Of a stretch of DNA of 64,000 nt, positions 26,182 through 34,775 are shown piece after piece. Position 1 is the stretch's first letter; each line of letters opens with the position of its first letter. A program made the position numbers and the translations under genes. Source of the stretch: Faecalibacterium sp. I4-1-79 (GTDB lineage: Bacteria > Bacillota > Clostridia > Oscillospirales > Ruminococcaceae); the NCBI RefSeq assembly GCF_023347235.1, contig NZ_CP094467.1, positions 186,001-250,000 on the forward strand, written 5' to 3'. Below the pieces are notes generated by a model. The model made no database searches and was not told the DNA's origin. It was given only the letters and a program-made list of their open reading frames with translations.

Positions 26182-27354
26182 TTACCCCGTCACCCCGGCG
26201 CGGTAGAGGTAGGGGTCGCTCTTGAAACTGTCAAAATTGTACAGCACAAGGATCTGGTCGTAGCTGTTATCGGCGATCAGCTTGTCCAAGCCGTAGTTAT
26301 AGTTGCGGAAATCCACCACGTCAATGTCGGCGTAGTTGGCGGTCAGGTAGGGCACAAAGCAGTTGGCGTAGCTGTCCTTGATGACAAGGATGCGCCCGCT
26401 GCCGTTGCCCTGCACCCGGCTTAAACCGTTGTTGCCGTGCAGGAACATGGCATATTTATCATAGACGGCGAGCTTCTCTGTGTCGTACAGGCCGGTGGTC
26501 TGCCCCTCGGCGGGCTGGCCTGCCGCCGTCACGTTCCAGACCGTCAGGGTGTTGTCAAGGTCGTAGTAGGTGATCACGTCCGGCACGGCGTTCCATGTGC
26601 GCGCCTTGGCGTAGTGGGTGCCGTAAAAGCCGTCGGCAGTCAGCGCAGTGTGGGCGGCGGTATCAAAGGGGGTAAGGCCAAGGGTCTGGCACAGCTGGCT
26701 GTAAGCGTAGTAGGCGCCAAGGCTCGTCCAGTGGTGGTCGGTGCGGTAATAAATATACTCGCTCTTGTGGGCGGTAAGGGTCTGGCGCACGTCCACAAAA
26801 CTGCCGCCCGCCGCCTGCACCGCAGCGGAAAGCTGGTCAAGGTAGCCGTCCTCGTCCAGCAAAGGGGCGTTGGCGGGCACGTTCTCTTTATAGATATCGC
26901 TGGCGGCGGGTGCCACCAGTACATTCACCTTGCCCGGGTAGCGCTGGCACAGGCTGGTGAGCGCTGCGGTGTTTTTGGGCAGGGTGCGCTCCTCGCTGGA
27001 AAGCAGCCCGTAGGTGCGGGGGAACATCATGTGCTCCTTGCCCAGCAGGATGCCGCCGTTCTGCTGCTTTTGCAGCAGGGTGGTCTCCACCACGCTCTGC
27101 AGGCTGATCCACTGGTCGCGCCCCGCCACCTGATCCTTGACGTATTTGGTGTAGGCGGTAAAGTAGCTGTTCAGCCCCTTGGCGGTGAACTGGGTCAGCG
27201 CCGGGCGCTGGCTGAGGGTAGTATTCTCCAGCTCGCTGTAGCTGCGATCCGGGGTGACCATATCCAGCGCGAACAGCCCGATGAAAAACAGGCTGAACAC
27301 CACCAGCACCGGGTAGTGCAAAAGGGAGGAGGTCTTTTTCTCGTGTTTGGACAT
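26182..27354 (-). CDS. DHHW-family (AlgX/AlgJ-like) acetylation protein
   Basis: A 390-residue exported protein with an N-terminal membrane segment (residues ~13-32). The family-defining RTDHHWTSLGAYYAY lies in the middle, with an SGNH-hydrolase-like VLVAPAASDIYKE and a late VIKDSYANCFVPYL. Proteins of this kind work with an MBOAT partner to O-acetylate polysaccharides outside the membrane. The gene begins 12 bp after the MBOAT gene ends, so they are surely co-transcribed. The acceptor polymer is unknown. Confidence 0.85.
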   Translation of the reverse strand: MSKHEKKTSSLLHYPVLVVFSLFFIGLFALDMVTPDRSYSELENTTLSQRPALTQFTAKGLNSYFTAYTKYVKDQVAGRDQWISLQSVVETTLLQKQQNGGILLGKEHMMFPRTYGLLSSEERTLPKNTAALTSLCQRYPGKVNVLVAPAASDIYKENVPANAPLLDEDGYLDQLSAAVQAAGGSFVDVRQTLTAHKSEYIYYRTDHHWTSLGAYYAYSQLCQTLGLTPFDTAAHTALTADGFYGTHYAKARTWNAVPDVITYYDLDNTLTVWNVTAAGQPAEGQTTGLYDTEKLAVYDKYAMFLHGNNGLSRVQGNGSGRILVIKDSYANCFVPYLTANYADIDVVDFRNYNYGLDKLIADNSYDQILVLYNFDSFKSDPYLYRAGVTG

Positions 27355-27366
27355 CTTCCCGCCTCC

Positions 27367-28785
27367 TTAAAAGTTAAAGTACAGGAATGGGCTGTTGGTG
27401 CTGCCCACCACATAGGCGGTGGAGACCACCAGCAGCGTCAGGATGGCGGCGCAGCGGGTGACCACGTTCTTGCGCAGCACGTCCCACAGTTTTTCGATCA
27501 GCGGGGTGCAGCACACCACGCTTACCGCCAGCAGCACGCCGTAATTCCGCAGGAAATACAGCGGCGACACCCCGCCGGAGGGGATAAAGAGCTTCTGGAA
27601 CAGCAGCCCGAAGGACACGCCGGTGTCGTTGCCCACGAACATCGCCCAGCCTACCACCACGAGGAACAGGGTGTAGAAATGCGGCCACACCTTGCCCTTT
27701 TTCAGGTAGGGCAGCAGGAACAGCTTTTCGACCGCCAGCAGCACAAAGTAGTAAAGGCCCCAGCAGATAAAGTTCCAGTTCGCGCCGTGCCAGATGCCGG
27801 TGAGCAGCTCCACGATAAACAGGTTCAGGATCTGCCGCTTGAGCCCCTTGCGGTTGCCGCCCAGCGGGATATACACATACTCCCTAAACCAGCCGGACAG
27901 GGTCATGTGCCAGCGCCGCCAGAACTCGGTGATGGAAGCGGAGATATAGGGGTAGTTGAAGTTTGCAGGGAAGTCGAAGCCCAGCATCTTGCCCATGCCG
28001 ATGCCCATGAGGGAGTAGCCGGAAAAATCGAAGTACAGCTGCAAACTGTATGCGATGATGCCCAGCCACACCAGCGGGGTGGAAGCGTTTGCCAGACCCA
28101 CAAAGGTGGTGGAGGGGCTGTCGGCTACCCCGATAATGTCTGTCCACAATGCGCCCACGGCGTCTGCCAGCAGCACTTTTTTGGCAAGACCGAAGGTGAA
28201 CAGGGTCATGCCCTCTTCAATCTGCTTGAGGTTATAGCGGTGCCTGTAGACGTGCAGCTGGTCGGAGACGTCCCGGTACTTGACGATAGGCCCCGCGATG
28301 AGTTGCGGGAACATGACCACATAAGCGCCGAAGTCGATGATATTGCGCTCGGCTTTTACATCCCGGCGGTAGACGTCGATGGAGTAGGAAAGGGTCTGGA
28401 AGGTGTAGAAGCTGATGCCCAGCGGCAGCGTGCCGATGCCCTGAATTTCGGCAAAGGCGGTGCCCAGCAGGGCATTCACGCTGCGCAGCACAAAGTTTGC
28501 GTACTTGAAGTAGAACAGCATCCCCAAGCTGCCAATGAGCGCCACCAGCAGAAAAAAGCGGCGCAGCGCGGGCTTTGCATCAAAATGTTCGATGGCAAGG
28601 CCGCTGAGGTAGTTGATGAGGATAAGCGCCACCATGACCGGGAAAAAGCGCACCTCGCCCCAGCAGTAGAACACTAGACTGCACAAAAACAGCACGGTGT
28701 TTTTCAGTTTTGCGGGGGCAAGATAGTACAGCGCCAGCGTGATGGGCAAAAAGCGGAACAGGAAGATGATGGTGCTGAAAACCAA
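27367..28785 (-). CDS. MBOAT family O-acyltransferase (AlgI/PatA-like)
   Basis: A 472-residue polytopic protein of the membrane-bound O-acyltransferase family that passes acetyl groups across the membrane for polysaccharide modification. Signatures are FFPQLIAGPIVKY-like MFPQLIAGPIVKYRDV, SITEFWRRWHMTLSGWFREY, VYIPLGGNRKG and the invariant-His motif GIWHGANWNFICWG. It is upstream of, and coupled to, the DHHW gene. AAGGAGG precedes the ATG. The DUF4358 lipoprotein gene is 166 bp further upstream in the same orientation. Confidence 0.92.
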   Translation of the reverse strand: MVFSTIIFLFRFLPITLALYYLAPAKLKNTVLFLCSLVFYCWGEVRFFPVMVALILINYLSGLAIEHFDAKPALRRFFLLVALIGSLGMLFYFKYANFVLRSVNALLGTAFAEIQGIGTLPLGISFYTFQTLSYSIDVYRRDVKAERNIIDFGAYVVMFPQLIAGPIVKYRDVSDQLHVYRHRYNLKQIEEGMTLFTFGLAKKVLLADAVGALWTDIIGVADSPSTTFVGLANASTPLVWLGIIAYSLQLYFDFSGYSLMGIGMGKMLGFDFPANFNYPYISASITEFWRRWHMTLSGWFREYVYIPLGGNRKGLKRQILNLFIVELLTGIWHGANWNFICWGLYYFVLLAVEKLFLLPYLKKGKVWPHFYTLFLVVVGWAMFVGNDTGVSFGLLFQKLFIPSGGVSPLYFLRNYGVLLAVSVVCCTPLIEKLWDVLRKNVVTRCAAILTLLVVSTAYVVGSTNSPFLYFNF

Positions 28786-28951
28786 GGGGTCAGCCTCCTT
28801 TTTTACACGGAATTACAAACTCAGCCTTCCCCCGGCCGGGGGAAGGTGGCATGACGGATGCGGGCGCATCTTCAGCAGAAATACCCCTCATCAGGGGTTT
28901 TCTACTGAAAAAAGCCGATGCCGCAGATGGCACCGGCTCAGAAGATCAGAT

Positions 28952-29524
28952 TCAGCTGTTCAGGGCGCTGTCCACAGCACTGTTCAGGTCTGCGGAGCAC
29001 TCGTTGGAATTGACAACCATGATGACAAGATTTCCCTTGCTGGCAATGATTGCATTGTTGGCATTCTCCAAAGCCTGTGCAAATTCAGCGGGATAATTGC
29101 TGGCAGTGTCAATCAACTGCTGCTTGTAGGCGTTCATGCCGTCAATAACATTTTGAACCTTACCGTCAGCAGCTTCAACGGCGATAACTAAACCGGCATC
29201 GCCATTGTCGTTGCTCTTTACGCCCTTGTAACTAACAATATCTTCAGCCTTTAACTGAAAATCATATTCGATACTAATAGGGTCAATCTCGAATTGATTT
29301 GAGATTGTGTTAGTTTTCAGCAGACTGCTAACGATACTGTCCAAATCGATAGCGCCGTTTTCGGTGGTATCCGCTGCCGGGGCGGCAGTGCTGGAAGCCG
29401 GTGCAGAGGCAGAGGCGCTGGACACGGAGGACGGCGCGGAAGAAGCGCTGCCGCCGCAGCCGGTCAGGGCAACAGCCAGCACGGCGCTGACGGCGATCAC
29501 AGAAAGTTTTGTGCGGTTTATCAT
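28952..29524 (-). CDS. DUF4358-type lipoprotein
   Basis: A 190-residue lipoprotein. The signal ends in the lipobox LTGC (Cys23), followed by a Ser/Ala linker and a folded domain from residue ~60. The domain (EDIVSYKGVKSNDNGDAGLV, then NVIDGMNAYKQQLIDTASNY and AIIASKGNLVIMVV) resembles DUF4358. Genes of this family often sit beside MBOAT/DHHW pairs in Clostridia, as here. The function is not known. AGAAGGAAT precedes the ATG, and a good promoter lies 75-100 bp upstream. Confidence 0.75.
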   Translation of the reverse strand: MINRTKLSVIAVSAVLAVALTGCGGSASSAPSSVSSASASAPASSTAAPAADTTENGAIDLDSIVSSLLKTNTISNQFEIDPISIEYDFQLKAEDIVSYKGVKSNDNGDAGLVIAVEAADGKVQNVIDGMNAYKQQLIDTASNYPAEFAQALENANNAIIASKGNLVIMVVNSNECSADLNSAVDSALNS

Positions 29525-29598
29525 AAAATATTCCTTCTTTTGTTGAATTCATTTGTCACAGCCCGGGGCGGTATCGCGCACACGGGCAGACTGTACTT

Positions 29599-29627
29599 AT
29601 CTTACCATAACAGCAGGTAAATTGCAA
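29599..29627 (-). promoter_or_regulatory. promoter of the DUF4358-MBOAT-DHHW cluster
   Basis: On the minus strand, TTGCAA and TAAGAT are separated by 17 bp. Confidence 0.65.
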
Positions 29628-29665
29628 CGCACCCCACAGGGTTTTCCGGCAGTTTTCATTGGATT

Positions 29666-30520
29666 TTAACCGGTCACGGTCTCCCCGGCGGCAATGCGCT
29701 GCAAAACGGCGATGGCGTCCTCCAGACACAGGCCGCTCTGGTTGAGCAGGGCGGCGTTTTCCGGGCCTACATAGCGCCAGTGCCACGGCTCGTAGGTGAT
29801 GCCGGTCACGCTTTCGGCTTCCTTGGGGTAGCGCAGGATAAAGCCGTACTGCTCCGCGTTCTCGCACAGCCAGCGGAAGGCGGCAGTGTCGGCAAAGCCG
29901 GTGTCAAGGGTGGTGTGCTCCGGGCTGTTCAGGTCGGCGGCAAGGCCGCAGTTGTGCTCAGAGCAGCCCGGCGGGTTGACGATGACAGCTGCCTTTTCCC
30001 GGGCAGCGGCTTCGCTCAGACCCTTATCACGGTAGTACTGGGTCTTGTTGTCGTACAGCTTTTTCTGGTAGCTGACGCTGCGGTAGCCGCTCTGCATCCG
30101 CACATCCACGCCGTCCTTGGCGGCAGCGGCCTGCATGGAGAGAAAGGCATCGGCGGCTTCGGTCTGCAAGGTCTTGTTGATGGCGGTAGCCGAGCCGCAT
30201 TCCTTGGTCTCGACGGGGTAGTCCTCCGTTATCGGGTGGGTGCGGCTCACAAGGATCATACGGGGGTCGTCCAGGATGGCCTGTGCCTGTGCGGCGGTAA
30301 GGGTGCTCTGCTGCACGCCGTTTTCGGCGGGCTGCTGCACTGGCGTTTCGGGCAGGGCGCTTGCAGGCTGCGCAAGGCTCTCGGCAGGCAGCTCGGGCAG
30401 CTGCGGCACCGCAGCTTTGCGGGTGCAGGCGTAGGCAGCGCCGCCCGCCACAAAACAGGCCAGCGCCGTCAGGCAGAGCAGACGGCGGGCGTGATGGTTG
30501 CGATGATGGGAAGAACGCAT
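29666..30520 (-). CDS. D-alanyl-D-alanine carboxypeptidase, VanY/M15B family
   Basis: A 284-residue exported peptidase with an N-terminal membrane anchor (residues ~13-31) and a Pro-rich linker. The M15B zinc domain shows RMQSGYRSVSYQKKLYD, the ligand motif SEHNCGLAADL (SxHxxGxAxD) and EPWHWRYVG with the second His. It would trim D-Ala from peptidoglycan stems. No vancomycin-resistance genes are nearby, so this is a housekeeping cell-wall enzyme. It is divergent from spoVAC across 78 bp. Confidence 0.88.
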   Translation of the reverse strand: MRSSHHRNHHARRLLCLTALACFVAGGAAYACTRKAAVPQLPELPAESLAQPASALPETPVQQPAENGVQQSTLTAAQAQAILDDPRMILVSRTHPITEDYPVETKECGSATAINKTLQTEAADAFLSMQAAAAKDGVDVRMQSGYRSVSYQKKLYDNKTQYYRDKGLSEAAAREKAAVIVNPPGCSEHNCGLAADLNSPEHTTLDTGFADTAAFRWLCENAEQYGFILRYPKEAESVTGITYEPWHWRYVGPENAALLNQSGLCLEDAIAVLQRIAAGETVTG

Positions 30521-30598
30521 AGACTATACCTTCTTTCGCAAAAAAGGATAAGCACCCGCCGCCCCGGGCAGACTATCCGCAAAAGGGGGCGCGGGAAG

Positions 30599-31048
30599 AT
30601 GAAGATGACAGCGCAGGAATACGCACGCCGGGTGCAAAAGGCGGGGCCGCATTCGCCGCTTCTGGCAGACTGCCTGTGGGCGTTCTGTGTAGGCGGCGGC
30701 ATCTGCCTGCTGGGCGAAGGGCTGCGTCAGCAGTTTTTGCGGCAGGGCGCGGACGCCGAAACGGCAGGCACCCTGACCAGCTGCACCTTGATTTTGCTCT
30801 CGGCGGTGCTGACCACACTGGGCTGGTACCAGAAGCTGGCGGCAAAGGCCGGGGCGGGGTCGCTGGTGCCCATCACCGGCTTTGCCAACGCGGTGGTCAG
30901 CGCGGCCATTGAGTTCAAGGCCGAGGGACGGGTGCCGGGCACGGGAGCAAAGATATTCCTCATCGCCGGGCCGGTCATCGTGTACGGCACGCTGGCGGCG
31001 GTAGTGTACGGTGCGGTGCTGTGGCTGCTGGGGGCTTCTATCCTATAA
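30599..31048 (+). CDS. spoVAC: stage V sporulation protein AC
   Basis: A 149-residue membrane protein. QEYARRVQKAGPHSPLLADC, AFCVGGGICLLGEGLRQ, LVPITGFANAVVSAAIEFKA and GTGAKIFLIAGPVIVYG are characteristic of SpoVAC, which forms part of the dipicolinate channel of the spore inner membrane and responds to tension in Bacillus. The start is either 30599 or the ATG two codons later; the ribosome site is weak. A long open frame extends upstream antisense to vanY and is not real. It heads the order AC-AD-AE. Confidence 0.87.
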   Translation: MKMTAQEYARRVQKAGPHSPLLADCLWAFCVGGGICLLGEGLRQQFLRQGADAETAGTLTSCTLILLSAVLTTLGWYQKLAAKAGAGSLVPITGFANAVVSAAIEFKAEGRVPGTGAKIFLIAGPVIVYGTLAAVVYGAVLWLLGASIL

Positions 31049-31136
31049 TACGGAACAGCCCCGCCGGATATTGCGGCGCCGCAGCAACAGTATAGCACGT
31101 TCCGGGGCATTTTTTGCAGAAAGGGAGAAATTTTTT

Positions 31137-32153
31137 ATGACAGAGCGTCGGGGCGATACCCTGTTGTTCCACACCCCGCCGGTCATCGCCGCACAGGCGG
31201 CGGTGGGCGGCAAAAAAGAGAGCGATGGCCCGCTGGCGGCGGGCTTTGACGAACTGACCACCGACAACTGGCTGGGACAGTGCAGCTGGGAAGCCGCCGA
31301 AAAGCAATTGCAGCTGCGGGCGGCGCGGCTCTGCCTGCAAAAGGCGGCTCTGCCCGCAGAGCGGGTGGACCTTGCGCTGGCAGGGGACTTGCAGGCGCAG
31401 TGTACTGCCTCCGGCTACGCGCTGCGGGAGCTGGGCGTGCCCTTTGCGGGGCTGTTCGGCGCGTGCAGCACCATGGCCGAGGCGCTGGCGCTGGGCGCGG
31501 CACTGTGCAGCAGCGGGGCGGCACAGAACCTGCTGGCCATGACTTCCAGCCATTTCTGCGCGGCAGAGCGTCAGTTCCGCACCCCGCTGAGTTACGGCGC
31601 GGTGCGCACTCCTACTGCCCAGTGGACGGCTACCGCCGCCGGGTGCTGCCTGCTGCGTCCGGCAGGGCAGGGGGTGGGCATTGCCGCCGCGACCCTTGGT
31701 CGGGTGCAGGATTATAACATCAAGGATATCAACAACATGGGCGCAGCCATGGCACCGGCAGCAGCCGCCACCCTGCTGCACTATCTTGCCGATACCCATG
31801 CAGAACTGCGGGATTTTGACTGCATCTACACCGGCGACCTTGGGCTGGTGGGCAGTCAGATGCTGCGGGAGCTGTTGGCGGCAGAGGGTCTGCTGCTGAA
31901 AAACCACGCGGACTGCGGCTGTCTGCTTTACGATGCCGAGGAGCAGCGGGTAAAGAGCGGTGGTTCGGGCGCGGGCTGCTGCGCCGCCGTGCTCTGCGCA
32001 CATATCCTGCCAAAACTGCTGCGCCGCGGCAGCCGCCGGGTGCTGTTCATCGCCACCGGGGCACTGATGAGCCAGACCACCTTTTTGCAGAAGGAGAGCA
32101 TCCCGGCGGTGGCGCACTTGGTGGAACTGACCGCACCGGAAAAGGAGAGCTGA
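31137..32153 (+). CDS. spoVAD: stage V sporulation protein AD
   Basis: A 338-residue thiolase-fold protein, SpoVAD, that binds dipicolinic acid on the forespore side. Family blocks are LLFHTPPVIAAQAAVGG, DNWLGQCSWEAAE, GLFGACSTMAEALALGAAL and SSHFCAAERQFRTPLSYG, with YTGDLGLVG late. AAGGGAG is 9 nt before the ATG. The length matches the Bacillus protein (338). It sits 88 bp after spoVAC and 1 bp before spoVAE. Confidence 0.93.
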   Translation: MTERRGDTLLFHTPPVIAAQAAVGGKKESDGPLAAGFDELTTDNWLGQCSWEAAEKQLQLRAARLCLQKAALPAERVDLALAGDLQAQCTASGYALRELGVPFAGLFGACSTMAEALALGAALCSSGAAQNLLAMTSSHFCAAERQFRTPLSYGAVRTPTAQWTATAAGCCLLRPAGQGVGIAAATLGRVQDYNIKDINNMGAAMAPAAAATLLHYLADTHAELRDFDCIYTGDLGLVGSQMLRELLAAEGLLLKNHADCGCLLYDAEEQRVKSGGSGAGCCAAVLCAHILPKLLRRGSRRVLFIATGALMSQTTFLQKESIPAVAHLVELTAPEKES

Positions 32154-32154
32154 A

Positions 32155-32511
32155 ATGAACTATCTGTGGGCATTTTTAATAGGCGGCGCTATCTGCGCGG
32201 TGGGGCAGTTGTTCATCGACCTGACAAAGCTGACCCCGGCACGCATCCTGACCGGCTATGTGGTGGCGGGAGTGGTACTTTCGGCGGTGGGGCTGTATGC
32301 GCCGCTGGCAGAGTTTGCCGGTGCGGGGGCGAGCGTGCCTCTGCTGGGCTTTGGGCATCTGCTGGCAAAGGGAGTGCGCACCGCCGTGGCGGAAAAGGGT
32401 GCCATCGGCATCCTGACTGGCGGGCTGACTGCTGCCTCTGCGGGCATCACCGCAAGCCTTGTCTGCGGCGTGGTGTGCAGCCTTGTGGGCAAAAGCCACG
32501 ACCAGAACTGA
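32155..32511 (+). CDS. spoVAE: stage V sporulation protein AE
   Basis: A 118-residue four-helix membrane protein matching SpoVAE(b): NYLWAFLIGGAICAVGQLFI, LTPARILTGYVVAGVVL and GASVPLLGFGHLLAKGV. It completes the core AC-AD-AE set that suffices for the DPA channel in many Clostridia. GAAAGGAG lies before the ATG, inside the end of spoVAD. Confidence 0.9.
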   Translation: MNYLWAFLIGGAICAVGQLFIDLTKLTPARILTGYVVAGVVLSAVGLYAPLAEFAGAGASVPLLGFGHLLAKGVRTAVAEKGAIGILTGGLTAASAGITASLVCGVVCSLVGKSHDQN

Positions 32512-32586
32512 TGTTTTGTCTGCGCTGCTTCGCTATATTTTGCGCCCGGCGGCTGGTAAACTGGGGGCAAAACGGAGGTGAAGCGC

Positions 32587-32835
32587 ATGAAACACAGCGG
32601 ACAGACCGTATTGTGGGAGCTGTGGGCGGCGCTGTGCCTGTGCACAGCGCTGGTGCTGCCGCCCGGCAGCCCGTGGCTGCACGAGCCGGCACTTTTGTAC
32701 CCGGGGCTTATGCTGGCGGCGGTGGTCCCTGCAGCGTGGGCGGTGTGGTGGATGGTGCCGCCGCAGCCCCTGCCGCCGGAGCAGCTGCTACAGCCGGTGC
32801 AGCGGCAAAGCCTTGCCGCGCTGTGCGGGACATAA
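32587..32835 (+). CDS. small membrane protein of unknown function
   Basis: An 82-residue frame from ATG 32587, with GGAGG 8 nt upstream. It has two hydrophobic stretches (about 10-25 and 35-55) and a Pro/Gln-rich tail. No family is recognised. It lies after spoVAE and ends just before the rpsT terminator, convergent with rpsT. Confidence 0.5.
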   Translation: MKHSGQTVLWELWAALCLCTALVLPPGSPWLHEPALLYPGLMLAAVVPAAWAVWWMVPPQPLPPEQLLQPVQRQSLAALCGT

Positions 32836-32849
32836 CGGCGGAAAAAACA

Positions 32850-32886
32850 AAAACCCCTGTACCGGATACCCGGTACAGAGGTTTTG
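32850..32886. terminator. rpsT terminator
   Basis: AAACCCCTGTACCGG pairs with CCGGTACAGAGGTTTT around a 4-nt loop; A- and T-runs on both sides make it bidirectional. Confidence 0.85.
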
Positions 32887-32907
32887 TTCGTCAATCAAAC
32901 TGCGCGA

Positions 32908-33168
32908 TCAAGCGTTCTTGTTAGCACGCTTTGCCATACGGCTGATCTTGCGGCTGGCGGTGTTCTTCTTGATGACACCCTTAGCGCGAGCCTTGTCGAT
33001 CGCGGAAACAGCAGCCAGGACGGTTGCGTCCTTGTCAGCGGCATTCGCATCGATGGCAGCGTCTGCCTTCTTGACGACTGTTTTCAGGTTGGTCTTAATG
33101 GCCTTGTTGTGAGCCTGCTCTGCAGCAGCCTGCACGACGCGGTCCTTCTGAGATTTGATGTTAGGCAT
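32908..33168 (-). CDS. rpsT: 30S ribosomal protein S20
   Basis: An 86-residue basic helical protein binding 16S rRNA. MPNIKSQKDRV, the KTVVKKADAAI helix and the GVIKKNTASRKISRMAKR C-terminus are S20 signatures. Start at 33168 has GGAGGTGG upstream; a Met three codons earlier is not supported. The divergent neighbour gpr matches a gene order common in Clostridia. Confidence 0.97.
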   Translation of the reverse strand: MPNIKSQKDRVVQAAAEQAHNKAIKTNLKTVVKKADAAIDANAADKDATVLAAVSAIDKARAKGVIKKNTASRKISRMAKRANKNA

Positions 33169-33332
33169 TCGTTCCACCTCCTTGGCTACCTATAACAGCG
33201 CACCCTATGATACCATATTTCGCGTACCAGCGCAAGCGTTTTTTTGATTTTTGTTTGGAAAAGTTTTATTTTTCCCATACTTTCCGGCAAGAAAGCGGGC
33301 TTTTGCCCCAAAAAGGAACGGAGAGTGTGGAA

Positions 33333-34118
33333 ATGCGTACTACGGATATGGCCGACGAGCTGTTCAGCGGCGCGGCGCAGCCCCTGCCCGCAGGGGTGCG
33401 GCTGGCCACTGCCCGCCACGGCGGGGTGACAGTGACGCGGGTAGAAGTTGCCCGCGAGGGGCTCAGCCGCCCCCGGGGCAGGTATGTCACGCTGGAAATG
33501 CCCAGCGTCAGCGTGCTGGACGAGCGGGACGCCGCCGTCATTGAGGTGTGCGCCCGGGAGCTGCGCGCCCTTTTGCCGCCCAAAGGCCCGGTGCTGGTGC
33601 TGGGGGTGGGCAACCGCCGCATCACCGCCGATGCCCTTGGTCCGCGCACGGTGCAGCACATCCTTGTTACTATGGGCGCGGGCGCTGCCCCGCCGGTGCA
33701 GGGCCTGCGCCCGGTGGCAGCCGTTGCGCCCGGGGTGGCGGCAGCCACCGGGCTTTCGCTTCAGCAGCTGGCGGCGGCGCTGGTGGGGCAGCTGCGCCCG
33801 GCGGCGGTGGTCTGCGTGGACAGTCTTTGCTCTGCCGAGGGGCAGCGGCTGGGGCGTACGGTGCAGTTTTCGGACTCGGGGCTTTACCCGGCGCAGGCCG
33901 ACCACACCCGCCATCTGACCCGGGACACCGTGGGCGTGCCGGTGGTGGCGGCGGGCATCCCCACCCTGATGCAAGCGCAGGAGGGCGCAGACCTTGTGGT
34001 CACGCCCCGCGCACTGGACAGCGTCATCGCCCACGGCGCGGCGCTGCTGGCGTGTGCGGTCAACCGCGCCTTGCAGCCCCGCCTTACCGTGCAGCAGCTC
34101 TGCTGGCTGACGGGGTAA
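33333..34118 (+). CDS. gpr: spore germination protease GPR
   Basis: A 261-residue protein of the A25 GPR family, which degrades small acid-soluble spore proteins at germination. Signatures include GRYVTLEMPSVS, VLVLGVGNRRITADALGPRT, GLRPVAAVAPGVAAATGLS and VCVDSLCSAEGQRLGRTVQ. It is shorter than Bacillus GPR (~370) because of a shorter N-terminus and insert loss, as in other Clostridia; the pro-sequence is only ~12 residues. ATG 33333 is chosen from GGAG spacing; GTG 33327 is possible. No SASP gene is seen in this window. Confidence 0.87.
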   Translation: MRTTDMADELFSGAAQPLPAGVRLATARHGGVTVTRVEVAREGLSRPRGRYVTLEMPSVSVLDERDAAVIEVCARELRALLPPKGPVLVLGVGNRRITADALGPRTVQHILVTMGAGAAPPVQGLRPVAAVAPGVAAATGLSLQQLAAALVGQLRPAAVVCVDSLCSAEGQRLGRTVQFSDSGLYPAQADHTRHLTRDTVGVPVVAAGIPTLMQAQEGADLVVTPRALDSVIAHGAALLACAVNRALQPRLTVQQLCWLTG

Positions 34119-34144
34119 ACGATTCAAAATGCGCGCTGCGGGGG

Positions 34145-34406
34145 AAGTTTCTGCTTGCCTTCAGCGTGCAGGGACGCTCCGCTGGGCCAGAGGCAGGGAG
34201 GGGTGTTCCGATTCCCCCCTCCCTACCTCTGGACTCCACCCACCCCGCAACGGGCCAAGGGCTGCACGCCCTTGACAATCCTAAAGAAGAAGTCGAAGCA
34301 CAAAAAAGCTAGCGCTGCGCCAGTCGGCGCTATCGCTTTAACGCTTTTTTCGCTTCTCCATCTATAGCCCCTCAGTCGCTGCGCGACAGCTCCCCCAAGG
34401 GGGAGC
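34145..34406 (+). repeat. dispersed intergenic element, copy C
   Basis: It is nearly identical to copy A over ~245 bp, with only about four substitutions seen. It begins 27 bp after the gpr stop and separates gpr from spoIIP, which are neighbours in many spore formers. The ending CCCCTCAGTCGC...GGGGGAGC hairpin is present. Confidence 0.9.
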
Positions 34407-34463
34407 GGGCACACCCTGAAGCTTTCTCATTGTTCCTAAAACTTTAGCAACGAGGTTAACGGC

Positions 34464-34516
34464 TTGGCTCTCCCTTCGGGAGAGCTGGCGCGGGAGCGCC
34501 TGAGAGGGTTTTAAAT
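34464..34516 (+). repeat. half-copy of the CTGAGAGGGTTT element
   Basis: GGCTCTCCCTTCGGGAGAGC hairpin, then GGCGCGGGAGCGCC and CTGAGAGGGTTTT. It matches the right half of the 23603-23734 element. Confidence 0.7.
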
Positions 34517-34660
34517 CGGCGGAGCCGAAAAAAACGGTTAAAAGATCTTCACGCCGAACAGGCGTGAATCTTCAGTTTTTTCCGGTGTAGCCCACCCCTT
34601 TGGGGTTAAAAGGGGCGAGTAGCCCCTTTTTCGTGGCTCCAGCGCGTCGAAATCGCTGGC

Positions 34661-34697
34661 ACTTTTCTGGTTCTCTTTTGGTGTCAAAAGAGAACAT
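34661..34697 (-). repeat. DTKRE hairpin module, inverted copy
   Basis: TTCTCTTTTG-GTG-TCAAAAGAGAA palindrome preceded by CACTTTTCTGG. The same module, opposite in orientation, is at 19313-19352. The stretch 34520-34660 also holds two smaller hairpins (CACGCC/GGCGTG and CCCCTTT/AAAGGGG type) and no convincing gene. Confidence 0.75.
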
Positions 34698-34775
34698 CCC
34701 TCGGCAGGCAGAAATGTTCCCCGCGGAGCGCGGGGCGTTTAAAATCGTCCCACTGGTCGGAAAGGAGGTCTTGCC

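Noticed and set aside
26437-28677. 746-codon open frame on the plus strand
   Set aside because: Antisense across DHHW and MBOAT genes, both with clear family motifs; no domain in the plus-strand product.
29666-30520. VanY as part of a vancomycin-resistance cluster
   Set aside because: No vanH/A/X/R/S neighbours; a housekeeping carboxypeptidase is the simpler reading.
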